Positions 24,676 through 33,491 of a stretch of 64,000 nt of DNA are shown here, piece after piece. The translations under genes were made by a program, and so were the position numbers. Position 1 is the stretch's first letter, and the number at the start of each line of letters is the position of its first letter. The DNA comes from SpSt-539 sp964549445. GTDB lineage: Bacteria > Planctomycetota > Phycisphaerae > UBA1845 > UTPLA1. The stretch is taken from NCBI GenBank assembly GCA_964549445.1, contig CAZJVS010000003.1, positions 124,001 to 188,000 on the forward strand, given 5' to 3'. Below the pieces are notes generated by a model. The model did not search any database. It was not told the DNA's origin and worked only from the letters and a program-made list of their open reading frames with translations.

Positions 24676-26504
24676 TTCCCGCACCCAAGCGGATGTCGAA
24701 ATCACGGATGATGGCCGCGCCGTCGCGGCTCACCCTGCTTGTGGATGATGGTCGTCGCGGATCGCCGCGGCGGGCGCGCAGCACCGTGCTGCTCGCTGTC
24801 GCGGGGCTGGCGATGCTCCAGCCGTGTAGCCGGGCGTCGGCCGAGTCGTTGCCGGTGCCCGCAACCGAGAAGCTCGCCTTCGATCTGGGTCGAAGCGGCG
24901 CCGTGGCCAATCGCGGCGCGCCTTCCGATGAGCCCCCGCCCGAGTCCGTCCAGATGGGCAGCTCGACCCCACGGGCGAATGCCCCGGCTTCGGCAGCCCA
25001 GAACCCTCAGAATGTCGGAACGGTGGATGTCGCCCCGCCGACCGGACCGCTGACGGCCACGGTCCAGTCGCCGGAGGCCGGCGCGAAGACCCTGCGAATC
25101 GTCAAGGACAAGTCCGTCGTCCTGAAGCTGAATCGTCCGATCGATAAGGCCTCGATTGCGCAGCCTGAAGTCGCCGACGTGGTCGTCCTCTCCCCCACCG
25201 AGGTCGTTGCCACCGGGAAGAAGTTCGGCACCACGCAGCTCGTGCTGATCGCGGCCGACGGCCAGCAGCTCATCTATGACCTGCTCGTTGAAGTCAACGT
25301 CGAATTGCTCGATCAGATCATCAAGAACAATTCACCGACTTCAAAGGTGCAGGCCCGAAGTCTCTTCGACACGATTATTCTGACCGGCTCGGTGCCTGAC
25401 GCGACGACGGCCGCCCGCATCACCGAAATCGCCGAGTTGCTCAGCCCCGGCAAGGTTCGCAACCAGATGACCGTCGCCGGCGTCCAGCAGGTGCAGATTC
25501 GCTGTACGGTCGCCGAAGTCAACAAGGCGGCTCTCCGCGAGCTTGGCTTCAACTGGTTCACCGGTGGCGCGACCTGGATGCGAGACTTCTTCCTCGCCAA
25601 CAACCTCAACCAGATCAACCCGACGTTCGTGCAGAACCGCGGCCTGGTAAACCTTCTCAATGGCCAGCAGGTCTTCACGCTGCTGCCGTACCAGAATGGC
25701 GTCAATGCCCAGAACCTGACATTTGGCTTCCCGCGGGCAGAGTTGCAGTTCTTCGTACAGGCACTGCGGCAGAACTCGCTTCTCCGCGTCCTCGCAGAGC
25801 CGAACCTCGTCTGTCTCAACGGCCAGAAGGCCTCGTTCCTCGTCGGCGGCGAAATTCCGATCCCGCTCGCGCTGCAGAACACGTTTACCGTGGAGTACAA
25901 GAAGTTCGGCATTCAGCTCGACTTCACGCCGTACGTCGAGGCCAGTCAGAAGATTCGTCTCATCGTCGCGCCCGAAGTCAGCGATGTCGACCCGACCCAG
26001 CAAATCGTCGTGACCGGGTTTGCGATTCCGGCGTTCCGCGTACGGCGTTTCGAGAGCACGCTTGAAGTCGGCAACGGACAGACCTTTGCGATGGCCGGCC
26101 TGTTGAACGAGGCCGTCCGGGCTCAGGCCAGCAAGATCCCTGGTGTGGGCGATATTCCGGTCATCGGAACACTTTTCTCGTCGGTCAGTTATCGCAAGGA
26201 AGAGACCGAGCTTGTGGTTCTGGTGACGCCCGAATTGGCCGCCCCGCTCGACCCGCAGCAAGTCGGCCCGGTGCCCGGCCAGAACATGCACGACCCGAAC
26301 GACGAAGAACTCTTCTTCGGCGGACAGCTTGTGGGCGGCGGCCCGCCGCCGGACATCAAAGGTCGTGGTGTCCCTCGAACCAATCTGCCAGTCAATGTGT
26401 ATCCGGAAGGACCCGACATGAACGCCGCGCCGGCCGCCGCACCGATGGCGACCTCGCTGCGCGGGCCGCACGGAATGTCATACGACGATGTGGAGGATCA
26501 ATAA
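24672..26504 (+). CDS. cpaC: Secretin CpaC/RcpA
   Basis: 610 residues. A long N-region with a hydrophobic segment (STVLLAVAGLAMLQPC) is followed by a Pro/Ala-rich linker and the pilus-secretin N-terminal domain (DKSVVLKLNRPIDKASIAQP...VVLSPTEVVATGKKFGTTQLVL). A BON-like region and the secretin core follow (FFVQALRQNSLLRVLAEPNLVCLNGQKASFLVGGEIPIP, ..PVIGTLFSSVSYRKEETELVVLVTPELAAPL). Secretins form the outer-membrane channel for the Flp pilus. The C-terminal 90 residues are Pro/Gly-rich. The N-region is longer and more basic than a usual signal peptide. ATGA overlap with cpaB. No cpaD-like lipoprotein follows. Confidence 0.93.
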   Translation: MIPAPKRMSKSRMMAAPSRLTLLVDDGRRGSPRRARSTVLLAVAGLAMLQPCSRASAESLPVPATEKLAFDLGRSGAVANRGAPSDEPPPESVQMGSSTPRANAPASAAQNPQNVGTVDVAPPTGPLTATVQSPEAGAKTLRIVKDKSVVLKLNRPIDKASIAQPEVADVVVLSPTEVVATGKKFGTTQLVLIAADGQQLIYDLLVEVNVELLDQIIKNNSPTSKVQARSLFDTIILTGSVPDATTAARITEIAELLSPGKVRNQMTVAGVQQVQIRCTVAEVNKAALRELGFNWFTGGATWMRDFFLANNLNQINPTFVQNRGLVNLLNGQQVFTLLPYQNGVNAQNLTFGFPRAELQFFVQALRQNSLLRVLAEPNLVCLNGQKASFLVGGEIPIPLALQNTFTVEYKKFGIQLDFTPYVEASQKIRLIVAPEVSDVDPTQQIVVTGFAIPAFRVRRFESTLEVGNGQTFAMAGLLNEAVRAQASKIPGVGDIPVIGTLFSSVSYRKEETELVVLVTPELAAPLDPQQVGPVPGQNMHDPNDEELFFGGQLVGGGPPPDIKGRGVPRTNLPVNVYPEGPDMNAAPAAAPMATSLRGPHGMSYDDVEDQ

Positions 26505-26698
26505 CCGGCCGATTGCCCCGACCCTGGGGCACGGCCCACCAGACACGTTCACCGCCGGCCGCACGGAGGCTGCGGGAAATACCGGGGAGAGACCTCGGGT
26601 TGCACTCGGCCGAGCCAGGGTTGCGCGACGACGTGACGCAATCCGGCTTGGAGCTCCGCGGCAGTTCCGCAATCCGAGCGTGCAGGGGAGGGTGAACG
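26505..26698 (+). other. Spacer with hairpin between cpaC and tadG
   Basis: 194 bp without a gene, the largest gap inside the Tad cluster. A stem TGCCCC/GGGGCA (26514-26531) lies ten bases after the cpaC stop. It lacks a T-run, so it may stabilise the upstream mRNA or partly terminate rather than be a full terminator. The remainder ends in the GGGGAGGG ribosome site of tadG. Confidence 0.4.
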
Positions 26699-28609
26699 AT
26701 GAGAAGCTTTTGGGGTCGTAACCGGAAGTCCGGGCGGCGCGGGACCGCCGTCGTCCAAACCGCCGTGTTCGGCGGGCTCGTCGGACTGGGGGCCATGGCC
26801 CTGACCGTCGACACTGGAATTGAGTTCAACACGCGCGGCGAGCTTCAAGCCGCTGCCGACGCCGCCGCCCTCGCGGGTGCGCTGCAGCTCGGCTCCGGCG
26901 AGAACGCTACCACCAACGCACGCCAGACCGCCGCCGCCGTCGCCGCCCAGAACAAGGTTCGCGGAACGGCCGCGTTCGTCCACGCGACAACCGACGTCGT
27001 TTTTGGCCACGCCGTTCTGAATGGTGCGAAGTACAGCTTCCAGGAAAACGTGCAGCCGTTTGACGCGCTCAAGGTCACGGTACGCCGGGACGGCTCCGAC
27101 GCGCAGCACCCGAAGGTGCCACTGATGTTCGGAAGTCTGCTCTTCCCAAGCGGCGCCAGCATCTCCGCCAGCGCGACGGCCATGCTCGTTCCGCGCGACA
27201 TCGCGATCGTCTTCGATCTTTCGGGCAGCATGAACGACGACAGCGAGCTGCGTCACTACAAGAACTTCACTTCTGAAATTCAGGGCACGCGGCCCGCGGT
27301 CCAGGTCAACCTCAAGGACATCTGGACGAAACTGCCTTCGACGCGCGGCCGGGCTGGGATTCGCAACGGAAGCAACCCTTCGGCGCCGCCGAGCAGCACC
27401 ACCGCCAACGAAGCACAGCCGTCCAATGGCGCAGGACCGCCGCGCAGCACCAAGGGCAATCCGGATCCGAATGAGGAGCCGACCGGTGGCAGTCCGAACG
27501 ATGCCGGACCGCGCGTCGCATGGATGACGGATTGGGGGACGGCGCTCACGCTCGGGCAATACAATCCGTCGACTGACTGGGGCCTCTATTACATCCCTCG
27601 CAGCAGCACGTGCACCAGCACCGACATCACCGAAAACCTGACCACGAGCGGATATTCGTCGGCAGAGAGAACCGCCCTGCTCTCCGGCTCGGCCGACAGC
27701 AACTTCACACTTTACACCAATCGCGTGAAGGTCTTGCTGGGCATCGCCGGCTGGAAGAGCGGCAAGTCGGGAGGGAAATACACCGGCACGGGCAACGGCG
27801 ACAACAATGTCGACTCCGGAGAATTGACCAGCACGATCACCTGGCCATGGCCGGACGGATCGTACAACGATTACGTCTCGTACGTCTCAGCCAACAACAC
27901 CCAGATGTACTACACGGACAACAACCTGCGATATCGGTACGGGCTGAAGACTCTGGTGAACTACATGCTCGAGCGGTGGGCGAATCACGCCGACTGCCCG
28001 GATCTGGCCGAATGTCCTGAAATGCCGATCACGTCGGCCAAGGACGCGGTCAAGGCCATGATCGACCTCATCGTCAACCTCGATACCCAGGATCGTTGCT
28101 CGCTCGAGGTCTTTGCGACTTCGGCGCGGCATGAAGTGAACCTTACGATTCCCGGACCCGGTCAGTCGCTTGCCAGCGCCTTGGCGGTCATTCCGAATAC
28201 GCTCTACCAGCGCCAGGCGGGGCACTACGACAACACGACCAACATCGGTGCCGGACTCCAGTACGGCATCAATGAGCTGACGAGCACTCGTGCCCGCAGT
28301 GCCGCGGCCAAGACGATCATCTTGCTGACCGACGGCAAGCCGAATGTCGGCAGCGGTTCGATGTCGCCCGATGCGTACACCATCGATCGGGCCACCGCGG
28401 CAGCGGCCCAGAATATGACGATTTACGCCATCGGCCTGGGCGGCGACGCCGATCCGGACCTTCTCAATTCCGTCGCTAATATCGGCAACGGCGAATACTA
28501 CTACGCCGACAGTGCGCCGGGCCCCGACGGCCGGCCGCTTTACATGTCGCAGTTGAATTCGATATTTGAACAGTTGGGAGGAAAGCGTCCCGTGCGACTG
28601 ATCAAGTAG
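26699..28609 (+). CDS. tadG: TadG-like pilus protein with von Willebrand factor A domain
   Basis: 636 residues. The N-terminus RRGTAVVQTAVFGGLVGLGAMALTVDTG...AAADAAALAGALQLG is the TadG leader with one membrane helix. A VWA domain begins at IAIVFDLSGSMND (MIDAS DxSxS, Asp about 173) and ends with IILLTDGKPNVG and IYAIGLGGDADPDLL. Between them, about residues 190-400 form an unusual insertion rich in Pro, Ser, Asn and Thr, with ordered stretches around WMTDWGTALTLGQYN and NNVDSGELTSTITW. VWA domains bind proteins through a metal. TadG is a minor Tad component, probably at the surface or pilus tip. GGGGAGGG lies before ATG 26699. The gene stands 194 bp after cpaC. Confidence 0.88.
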   Translation: MRSFWGRNRKSGRRGTAVVQTAVFGGLVGLGAMALTVDTGIEFNTRGELQAAADAAALAGALQLGSGENATTNARQTAAAVAAQNKVRGTAAFVHATTDVVFGHAVLNGAKYSFQENVQPFDALKVTVRRDGSDAQHPKVPLMFGSLLFPSGASISASATAMLVPRDIAIVFDLSGSMNDDSELRHYKNFTSEIQGTRPAVQVNLKDIWTKLPSTRGRAGIRNGSNPSAPPSSTTANEAQPSNGAGPPRSTKGNPDPNEEPTGGSPNDAGPRVAWMTDWGTALTLGQYNPSTDWGLYYIPRSSTCTSTDITENLTTSGYSSAERTALLSGSADSNFTLYTNRVKVLLGIAGWKSGKSGGKYTGTGNGDNNVDSGELTSTITWPWPDGSYNDYVSYVSANNTQMYYTDNNLRYRYGLKTLVNYMLERWANHADCPDLAECPEMPITSAKDAVKAMIDLIVNLDTQDRCSLEVFATSARHEVNLTIPGPGQSLASALAVIPNTLYQRQAGHYDNTTNIGAGLQYGINELTSTRARSAAAKTIILLTDGKPNVGSGSMSPDAYTIDRATAAAAQNMTIYAIGLGGDADPDLLNSVANIGNGEYYYADSAPGPDGRPLYMSQLNSIFEQLGGKRPVRLIK

Positions 28610-28674
28610 TCGCCCGGGTGCGTGCGCCGTGGTTTTGAAGGCCGCGGCGCACGCGGGGAGGCATGGGGGCAGCC

Positions 28675-29949
28675 ATGGGAGCACCGATTCGGGTCATCCT
28701 GTTCAACGCCGATGAGGGCGCCGCGGTCGAACTGCGCCAGGCGTTGCTCTCGGCCCCTGACGTGCGGCTGGTCGCCGAGCTCGATGACCCCGGCCTGCTC
28801 ACCCAGGCCGTTGGCCAGTTTCCATGCGATGCCCTAGTTGCACATCTCGATCCGGCCGCCAAAGTCGTCCTGGATGTAATCGCCCAGATCGCTGCCGGCC
28901 CGTCACGCGTGCCGGTGATCGCGATCAGCGGCACGACCGACGGCGACGTCCTGCTGCGGGCCATGAAGGTCGGCCTGCGCGGTTTTCTCGTCTGGACAAA
29001 GCGTGCCGCGCCCGACGCCGCCCGACCGCCCCTGAACGTCGACGAACTTCGCGAGTTGCTCGCTCAGGTCGCCTCCGAGCGCACCGTCACCAAGCAGCGC
29101 GGCAAGCTCGTGTCGGTCGTCGGAAGCTCCGGCGGCGTCGGCGCCACGTTCCTTGCCACCAATCTCGCGGTCGAACTCGCCTCGCTCGTCGAGTCCGAAA
29201 GAAAAGTCGCGCTGCTCGATCTCGACTTTCGCTTCGGACAGGTCGCCACGCTACTCGATCTCGAGCCGCAGTTCACCGTTGCCGACCTCTGCGCCACGCC
29301 CGACCAGATCGACCCGCAGATGATCGAGAAGGCATTCGTCAAACACGAGAGCGGCGTGCATGTGCTCGCCCGGCCACATACGTTTCAGCAGGCCGAAGGT
29401 GTCACCGCTGCCCATTGCGCCAACGTCATCTCGGTGTTGCAGGACATGTTCGCTTACGTCGTGGTCGACGGACCGATGCGAAGCGACCCCGGAGGTCGGA
29501 TGATCCTCGACCTCGCCGACTTCAACCTCATGGTCCTGCAGCTCCTCGTCACCAGCGTCCGCAACACCGACCGCATGCTCCAGGAGTTGATCGGGCAGGG
29601 ATTCTCCGCCAACCGGTTGCAGTTCGTCTGCAATCGCGTCGGCCGCGAGTCGGGACACCTGTCGCCCGAGCAGGTCGAGAGCACGCTCGGCCACAAACTG
29701 TTTCATCGCCTTCCGGACGACTGGAAGACGGTCAGCGCAACCATCAACGTCGGCCGGCCGCTGGCCGCCGAGGATGGGCGCACGAAGATCGGGCAGGCCA
29801 TCCGCGAGCTCGCAACGAAGATACATGGCGCACACGCAGCCCCGCAGCCGGCAAAGTCGAGCGGAATGCTCGGCCGGCTCTTCGGCGGCGGCAAGCGCGA
29901 GGCGGCGGCGGCTGCGCAGGGACTCTCGACCGCTGGCGCGGCGGGATGA
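28675..29949 (+). CDS. cpaE: CpaE/TadZ pilus-localisation ATPase-like protein
   Basis: 424 residues from ATG 28675; ATG 28663 is also in frame but sits one base from the GGGGAGG ribosome site. The N-terminal 110 residues form a receiver-like domain (IRVILFNADEGAAVELRQALL). A ParA/MinD-type domain follows: VVGSSGGVGATFLATNLAVEL as the P-loop, KVALLDLDFRFGQVATLLD, YVVVDGPM. The P-loop has neither the signature Lys nor the second Lys of the KGGVGKT motif (SSGGVGAT instead), so ATP hydrolysis may be impaired. TadZ/CpaE directs pilus machinery to a cell pole. Next gene is cpaF, 44 bp on. Confidence 0.9.
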   Translation: MGAPIRVILFNADEGAAVELRQALLSAPDVRLVAELDDPGLLTQAVGQFPCDALVAHLDPAAKVVLDVIAQIAAGPSRVPVIAISGTTDGDVLLRAMKVGLRGFLVWTKRAAPDAARPPLNVDELRELLAQVASERTVTKQRGKLVSVVGSSGGVGATFLATNLAVELASLVESERKVALLDLDFRFGQVATLLDLEPQFTVADLCATPDQIDPQMIEKAFVKHESGVHVLARPHTFQQAEGVTAAHCANVISVLQDMFAYVVVDGPMRSDPGGRMILDLADFNLMVLQLLVTSVRNTDRMLQELIGQGFSANRLQFVCNRVGRESGHLSPEQVESTLGHKLFHRLPDDWKTVSATINVGRPLAAEDGRTKIGQAIRELATKIHGAHAAPQPAKSSGMLGRLFGGGKREAAAAAQGLSTAGAAG

Positions 29950-29993
29950 CGCATTCGCGACCGATTGCGTCTTGAGACTGGAAGGGGGGACAC

Positions 29994-31448
29994 ATGTTCG
30001 GAAAGTCAGGATCGACGCTGCTCAAGCTGCCGAAGGCGCCGCCCATACCGGCCCAGTCCACGCCGGCTCCGCCGATGTCGATGCCGCCGCGGCCCGGCTC
30101 CGTCAGCCCGCCGCAGCACGCGGCCGGGGCACGCAAGCCCGAGCCCAAGCAGGAAGACCACTCCGACCAGTGGTACGACCTCAAGAGCCGCATCCATCGT
30201 AAACTCGTCGAGCAACTCGACCTCACCGTCCTGAGCCAGCGCTCCGGCGAGGAGGTTCGCGAAGAAGTGCGCGCGGCCGTTGCCGGGCTTTGCCAGCAGG
30301 AAAACGCCCTGCTCAACGTCAACGATCGCCAGCGCCTGATCGAGGAGATTCTTGACGAGACGTTCGGCCTCGGGCCGCTCGAAACGCTTCTGAAGGACCC
30401 GAGCATCAGCGACATTCTCATCAACGGCCCCAAGCAGGTGTACGTCGAGCGCAAGGGCAAGCTGCAGGAGTGCAACGTTCGCTTCCGCGACAACGGCCAC
30501 CTGCTGCACATCATCGACAAGATCTGTTCATCGGTCGGCCGGCGTTGCGATGAAGTCACGCCGATGGTCGACGCCCGGCTCAAGGACGGCTCGCGTGTCA
30601 ACGCCATCATTCCGCCATTGGCCATCGACGGGCCATCGATGTCGATCCGGCGTTTCGGCAAGGACCCGATCACCTGGGACGACTACCTCCGCCTCAAGAG
30701 CGTTGCGCCCGAGATGGTGGACTTCCTTAAGGCATGCGTACATTCCGCACTGAACATCATCGTCGTCGGCGGAACGGGTTCGGGTAAGACGACACTGCTG
30801 AACAACCTGTCAACCTTCATTCCCGACAACGACCGTATCGTCACCATCGAAGACGCCGCCGAACTGCAGCTCCGCCAGCCGCACGTCGTCCGGCTCGAAT
30901 CGCGCCCGCCCAATATCGAAGGCAAGGGCCGCATCGCCATACGCGACCTGCTCATCAACTCGCTGCGTATGCGACCCGATCGCATCGTCGTCGGCGAGTG
31001 CCGCGGTCCCGAGACGCTCGACATGCTTCAGGCCATGAACACCGGCCACGACGGCTCGCTCACTACGATTCACGCCAACTCGACGCGTGACGCCATGCAG
31101 CGCGTTGAGACGATGGTCATGATGGCCGGCTTCGATTTGCCCGTGAAAGCCATTCGTCAGCAGTTCGCCTCGGCGATTCACCTGCTCGTCAATGCGGCCC
31201 GCCTCACGGGCGGTCCGCGAAAGATCATGTCGATCACCGAAGTGCAGGGCATGGAAGGCGACACCGTCACCATGCAGGAGATATTCAAGTTCGAGCAGCT
31301 CGGCATCGATTCGAGCGGCCGCGCGTTCGGCCACTTCATTGCCACGGGCCTGCGGCCGGCGTTTCTCGAACGGCTGAACTCGCACGGCGCCGCGATAAAT
31401 CCGGAGATTTTCGAGCGCCGTGTCCTGCTGGCCGACAAAGAGGAATGA
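29994..31448 (+). CDS. cpaF: Flp pilus ATPase CpaF/TadA
   Basis: 484 residues. A Pro-rich leader (residues 1-45) precedes the N-terminal domain and the hexameric secretion ATPase core: Walker A VGGTGSGKTTLLNN (about 257-270), Asp box IVTIEDAAELQL, Walker B RIVVGECRGPE and His box GHDGSLTTIHANS. The motifs are intact, so this ATPase should drive pilus assembly or secretion with TadB/TadC. AAGGGGGG precedes ATG 29994. Its stop overlaps a downstream ATG as ATGA, but I take a later start for the next gene. Confidence 0.95.
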   Translation: MFGKSGSTLLKLPKAPPIPAQSTPAPPMSMPPRPGSVSPPQHAAGARKPEPKQEDHSDQWYDLKSRIHRKLVEQLDLTVLSQRSGEEVREEVRAAVAGLCQQENALLNVNDRQRLIEEILDETFGLGPLETLLKDPSISDILINGPKQVYVERKGKLQECNVRFRDNGHLLHIIDKICSSVGRRCDEVTPMVDARLKDGSRVNAIIPPLAIDGPSMSIRRFGKDPITWDDYLRLKSVAPEMVDFLKACVHSALNIIVVGGTGSGKTTLLNNLSTFIPDNDRIVTIEDAAELQLRQPHVVRLESRPPNIEGKGRIAIRDLLINSLRMRPDRIVVGECRGPETLDMLQAMNTGHDGSLTTIHANSTRDAMQRVETMVMMAGFDLPVKAIRQQFASAIHLLVNAARLTGGPRKIMSITEVQGMEGDTVTMQEIFKFEQLGIDSSGRAFGHFIATGLRPAFLERLNSHGAAINPEIFERRVLLADKEE

Positions 31449-31501
31449 GCAACCGCGCCGGCGATTCGTTCCCGGCGACATCGCGAAGGGGATCGGGGGA
31501 T

Positions 31502-32512
31502 ATGTTTGACATGCTTGCACAATCCGACTTGGTTCAGATGGCGACCCTCTACGGCCTGCCGCTGACCGGTTCGACGCTGCTGGCCTACGGCATCTATCAG
31601 GCCGTGCACGACCTTCGCAAGCCCGAGCAAAAGAAGGTCGAACAGCGCCTCAAAGAGCGCTCGCCCGGAGCCCATGGCGGCCGAAACGAGATGGCGGCTC
31701 ACGAGTCGATCCTGCGGCAGCAGAAGGCCGCGTCATCGACGATCCAGACCGCCCTCAGCCGGCTCAAGTTCATCCCCTGGCTGCAGCGCTCGCTCGATCA
31801 GGCCAATCTCCCGTGGATCGCCACGGCGTTCATTGTCAACATGGTCGGCCTCGGCGCAGCCGTCTATCTCGGCCTCTACCTGCTCGACTCCAGCTTCCTC
31901 GTTCGCCTCGTCTCGGGCATCGTCGCCGCGTTGCTGCCGCTGCTGTTTGTCGTCATCAAGCGCAAGTGGCGGATCAACAAGCTGCTCAACCAGCTGCCCG
32001 ATGTCTTCGACATGATGGGTCAGGCCCTGCGTGCCGGCCACTCGCTCCCCAGCGCGATCCACGTCGTTTCGCAACAATTGCCCGACCCCTGCGGAACCGA
32101 ATTCGCGCGGATCTTTTACGAGCAAAACCTCGGCATCAAGATCGAGGAAGCCATGCTGAACATGGCCGGCCGCGTCGAGCTCCTGGACGTCCGAATGTTC
32201 GTCACGGCCGTGCTCATTCAGCGCACGACGGGCGGCGATCTCGCGGAGGTCCTCGACAACATCGGCGGAGTCATCCGCGAGCGCATCAAGCTCTTCGGGC
32301 TGGTGAAGGCGCTCACCGCCGAAGGCCGCCTCAGCGGCTGGGTGCTCTTCGCGCTGCCGTTCATCGTTTTCGCGCTCGAACAGGTCATTAACCCGGAATA
32401 CGGTCGCGTCTTGATTGAAACTCGCCTCGGCCAATACATGCTCGCGGGTGCGCTCACCGCGCAGCTCCTCGGCCTCGCGATGATTAAGAAGATCGTAAAC
32501 ATCAAGGTCTAG
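31502..32512 (+). CDS. tadB: Tad inner-membrane platform protein TadB
   Basis: 336 residues from ATG 31502. Several membrane helices flank a type II secretion F domain: PDVFDMMGQALRAGHSLPSAIHVVSQQLPDP...ARIFYEQNLGIKIEEAMLNMAGRV...TGGDLAEVLDNIGGVIRER. It forms the inner-membrane platform with TadC, on which CpaF acts. An alternative start at ATG 31445 overlaps the cpaF stop as ATGA; I prefer 31502 because AAGGGG lies about 10 bases upstream and the added 19 residues look unlike the family. tadC follows after 14 bp. Confidence 0.9.
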   Translation: MFDMLAQSDLVQMATLYGLPLTGSTLLAYGIYQAVHDLRKPEQKKVEQRLKERSPGAHGGRNEMAAHESILRQQKAASSTIQTALSRLKFIPWLQRSLDQANLPWIATAFIVNMVGLGAAVYLGLYLLDSSFLVRLVSGIVAALLPLLFVVIKRKWRINKLLNQLPDVFDMMGQALRAGHSLPSAIHVVSQQLPDPCGTEFARIFYEQNLGIKIEEAMLNMAGRVELLDVRMFVTAVLIQRTTGGDLAEVLDNIGGVIRERIKLFGLVKALTAEGRLSGWVLFALPFIVFALEQVINPEYGRVLIETRLGQYMLAGALTAQLLGLAMIKKIVNIKV

Positions 32513-32526
32513 ATCAGGATACAGCC

Positions 32527-33486
32527 ATGGAAATCGTCAGCGTTGCAGTGCTCGTTGTCGCCGCCGTCGCCATGATTGCCTATTCGCTCTGGCCCGCCAA
32601 GAGCGAGAAGGATGGAGCCGTCGAGCGCCGTCTCGTCACCGCGGGGAAGGATCGCGATAGCGCTGCCCTGATGCGCGCCGCGAAGGAAGCCGCGGCCAAG
32701 GCGAGCATGTTTGCACGCGCCGCGCCGCTGCTCTCCAAGCCGATGATGCCCAAGTCGGCCGAGGAGTCGAACACGCTCCGCATGAAGCTTGCGAATGCGG
32801 GCTTCCGCCGCGAGAACGCGCCGCTGATGTTCCTGGCAAGCAAGACGGCGCTGGGTGCCGCCTTCGGTCTTCTCGTCGCCTTCTACGCCCTCTCCGCCGG
32901 CAAGCAGATGACCAGCATCCTCGGCCTGGGCGCCTTTGTGGCCGGTATCGGCTTTCTCGGCCCGAACGGTTGGCTCTGGCTCGCGATCCACGGCCGCAGC
33001 GAGAAAATTCGCAATGGTCTGCCCGACTCTCTCGACTTGCTCGTCGTCTCGGTCGAAGCCGGTCTTGGTCTCGATGCCGCCGTCCAGCGCGTCGGCGACG
33101 AGATGCGGCACGTCTATCCCGAGTTGTCCGAGGAGATGCAGATCGCAACCGTCGAGACACAGATGGGTGTCCCGCGCTCCGAAGCCCTGACGCGCATGGG
33201 CGACCGCACCGGTGTCGTTGAGATGAAGTCACTCGTCGCCGTCATCAGCCAGGCCGAAAAGCTCGGCACGTCGGTCGCCAAGGCCCTCCGCAATCAGGCC
33301 GAGGCGCTCCGAACGAAGCGCCGCCAGCGGGCCGAGGAGCGCGCCCAGAAAACCGCTGTGAAGCTGTTGTTGCCGCTGATCGTGTTCATCTTCCCCGCGA
33401 TCATGGTCGTGCTTGGCGGGCCGGCGGCCATCAAGCTGATGGAAACACTCGGCGGCGGCGGAAGCGGAAACCTCAAGACCGGCTGA
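32527..33486 (+). CDS. tadC: Tad inner-membrane platform protein TadC
   Basis: 319 residues. An N-terminal membrane helix, two further hydrophobic segments (MFLASKTALGAAFGLLVAFYAL, GLGAFVAGIGFLGPNGWLWL), then a T2SF domain: LPDSLDLLVVSVEAGLGLDAAVQRVGDEMRHVYPELSEEM...AVISQAEKLGTSVAKALRNQAEALRTKRRQRAEERAQK, followed by a C-terminal membrane helix. It pairs with TadB. AGGA lies seven bases before the ATG. It is the last gene of the Tad locus; the converging amidohydrolase ends 5 bp beyond. Confidence 0.92.
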   Translation: MEIVSVAVLVVAAVAMIAYSLWPAKSEKDGAVERRLVTAGKDRDSAALMRAAKEAAAKASMFARAAPLLSKPMMPKSAEESNTLRMKLANAGFRRENAPLMFLASKTALGAAFGLLVAFYALSAGKQMTSILGLGAFVAGIGFLGPNGWLWLAIHGRSEKIRNGLPDSLDLLVVSVEAGLGLDAAVQRVGDEMRHVYPELSEEMQIATVETQMGVPRSEALTRMGDRTGVVEMKSLVAVISQAEKLGTSVAKALRNQAEALRTKRRQRAEERAQKTAVKLLLPLIVFIFPAIMVVLGGPAAIKLMETLGGGGSGNLKTG

Positions 33487-33491
33487 CGCGG

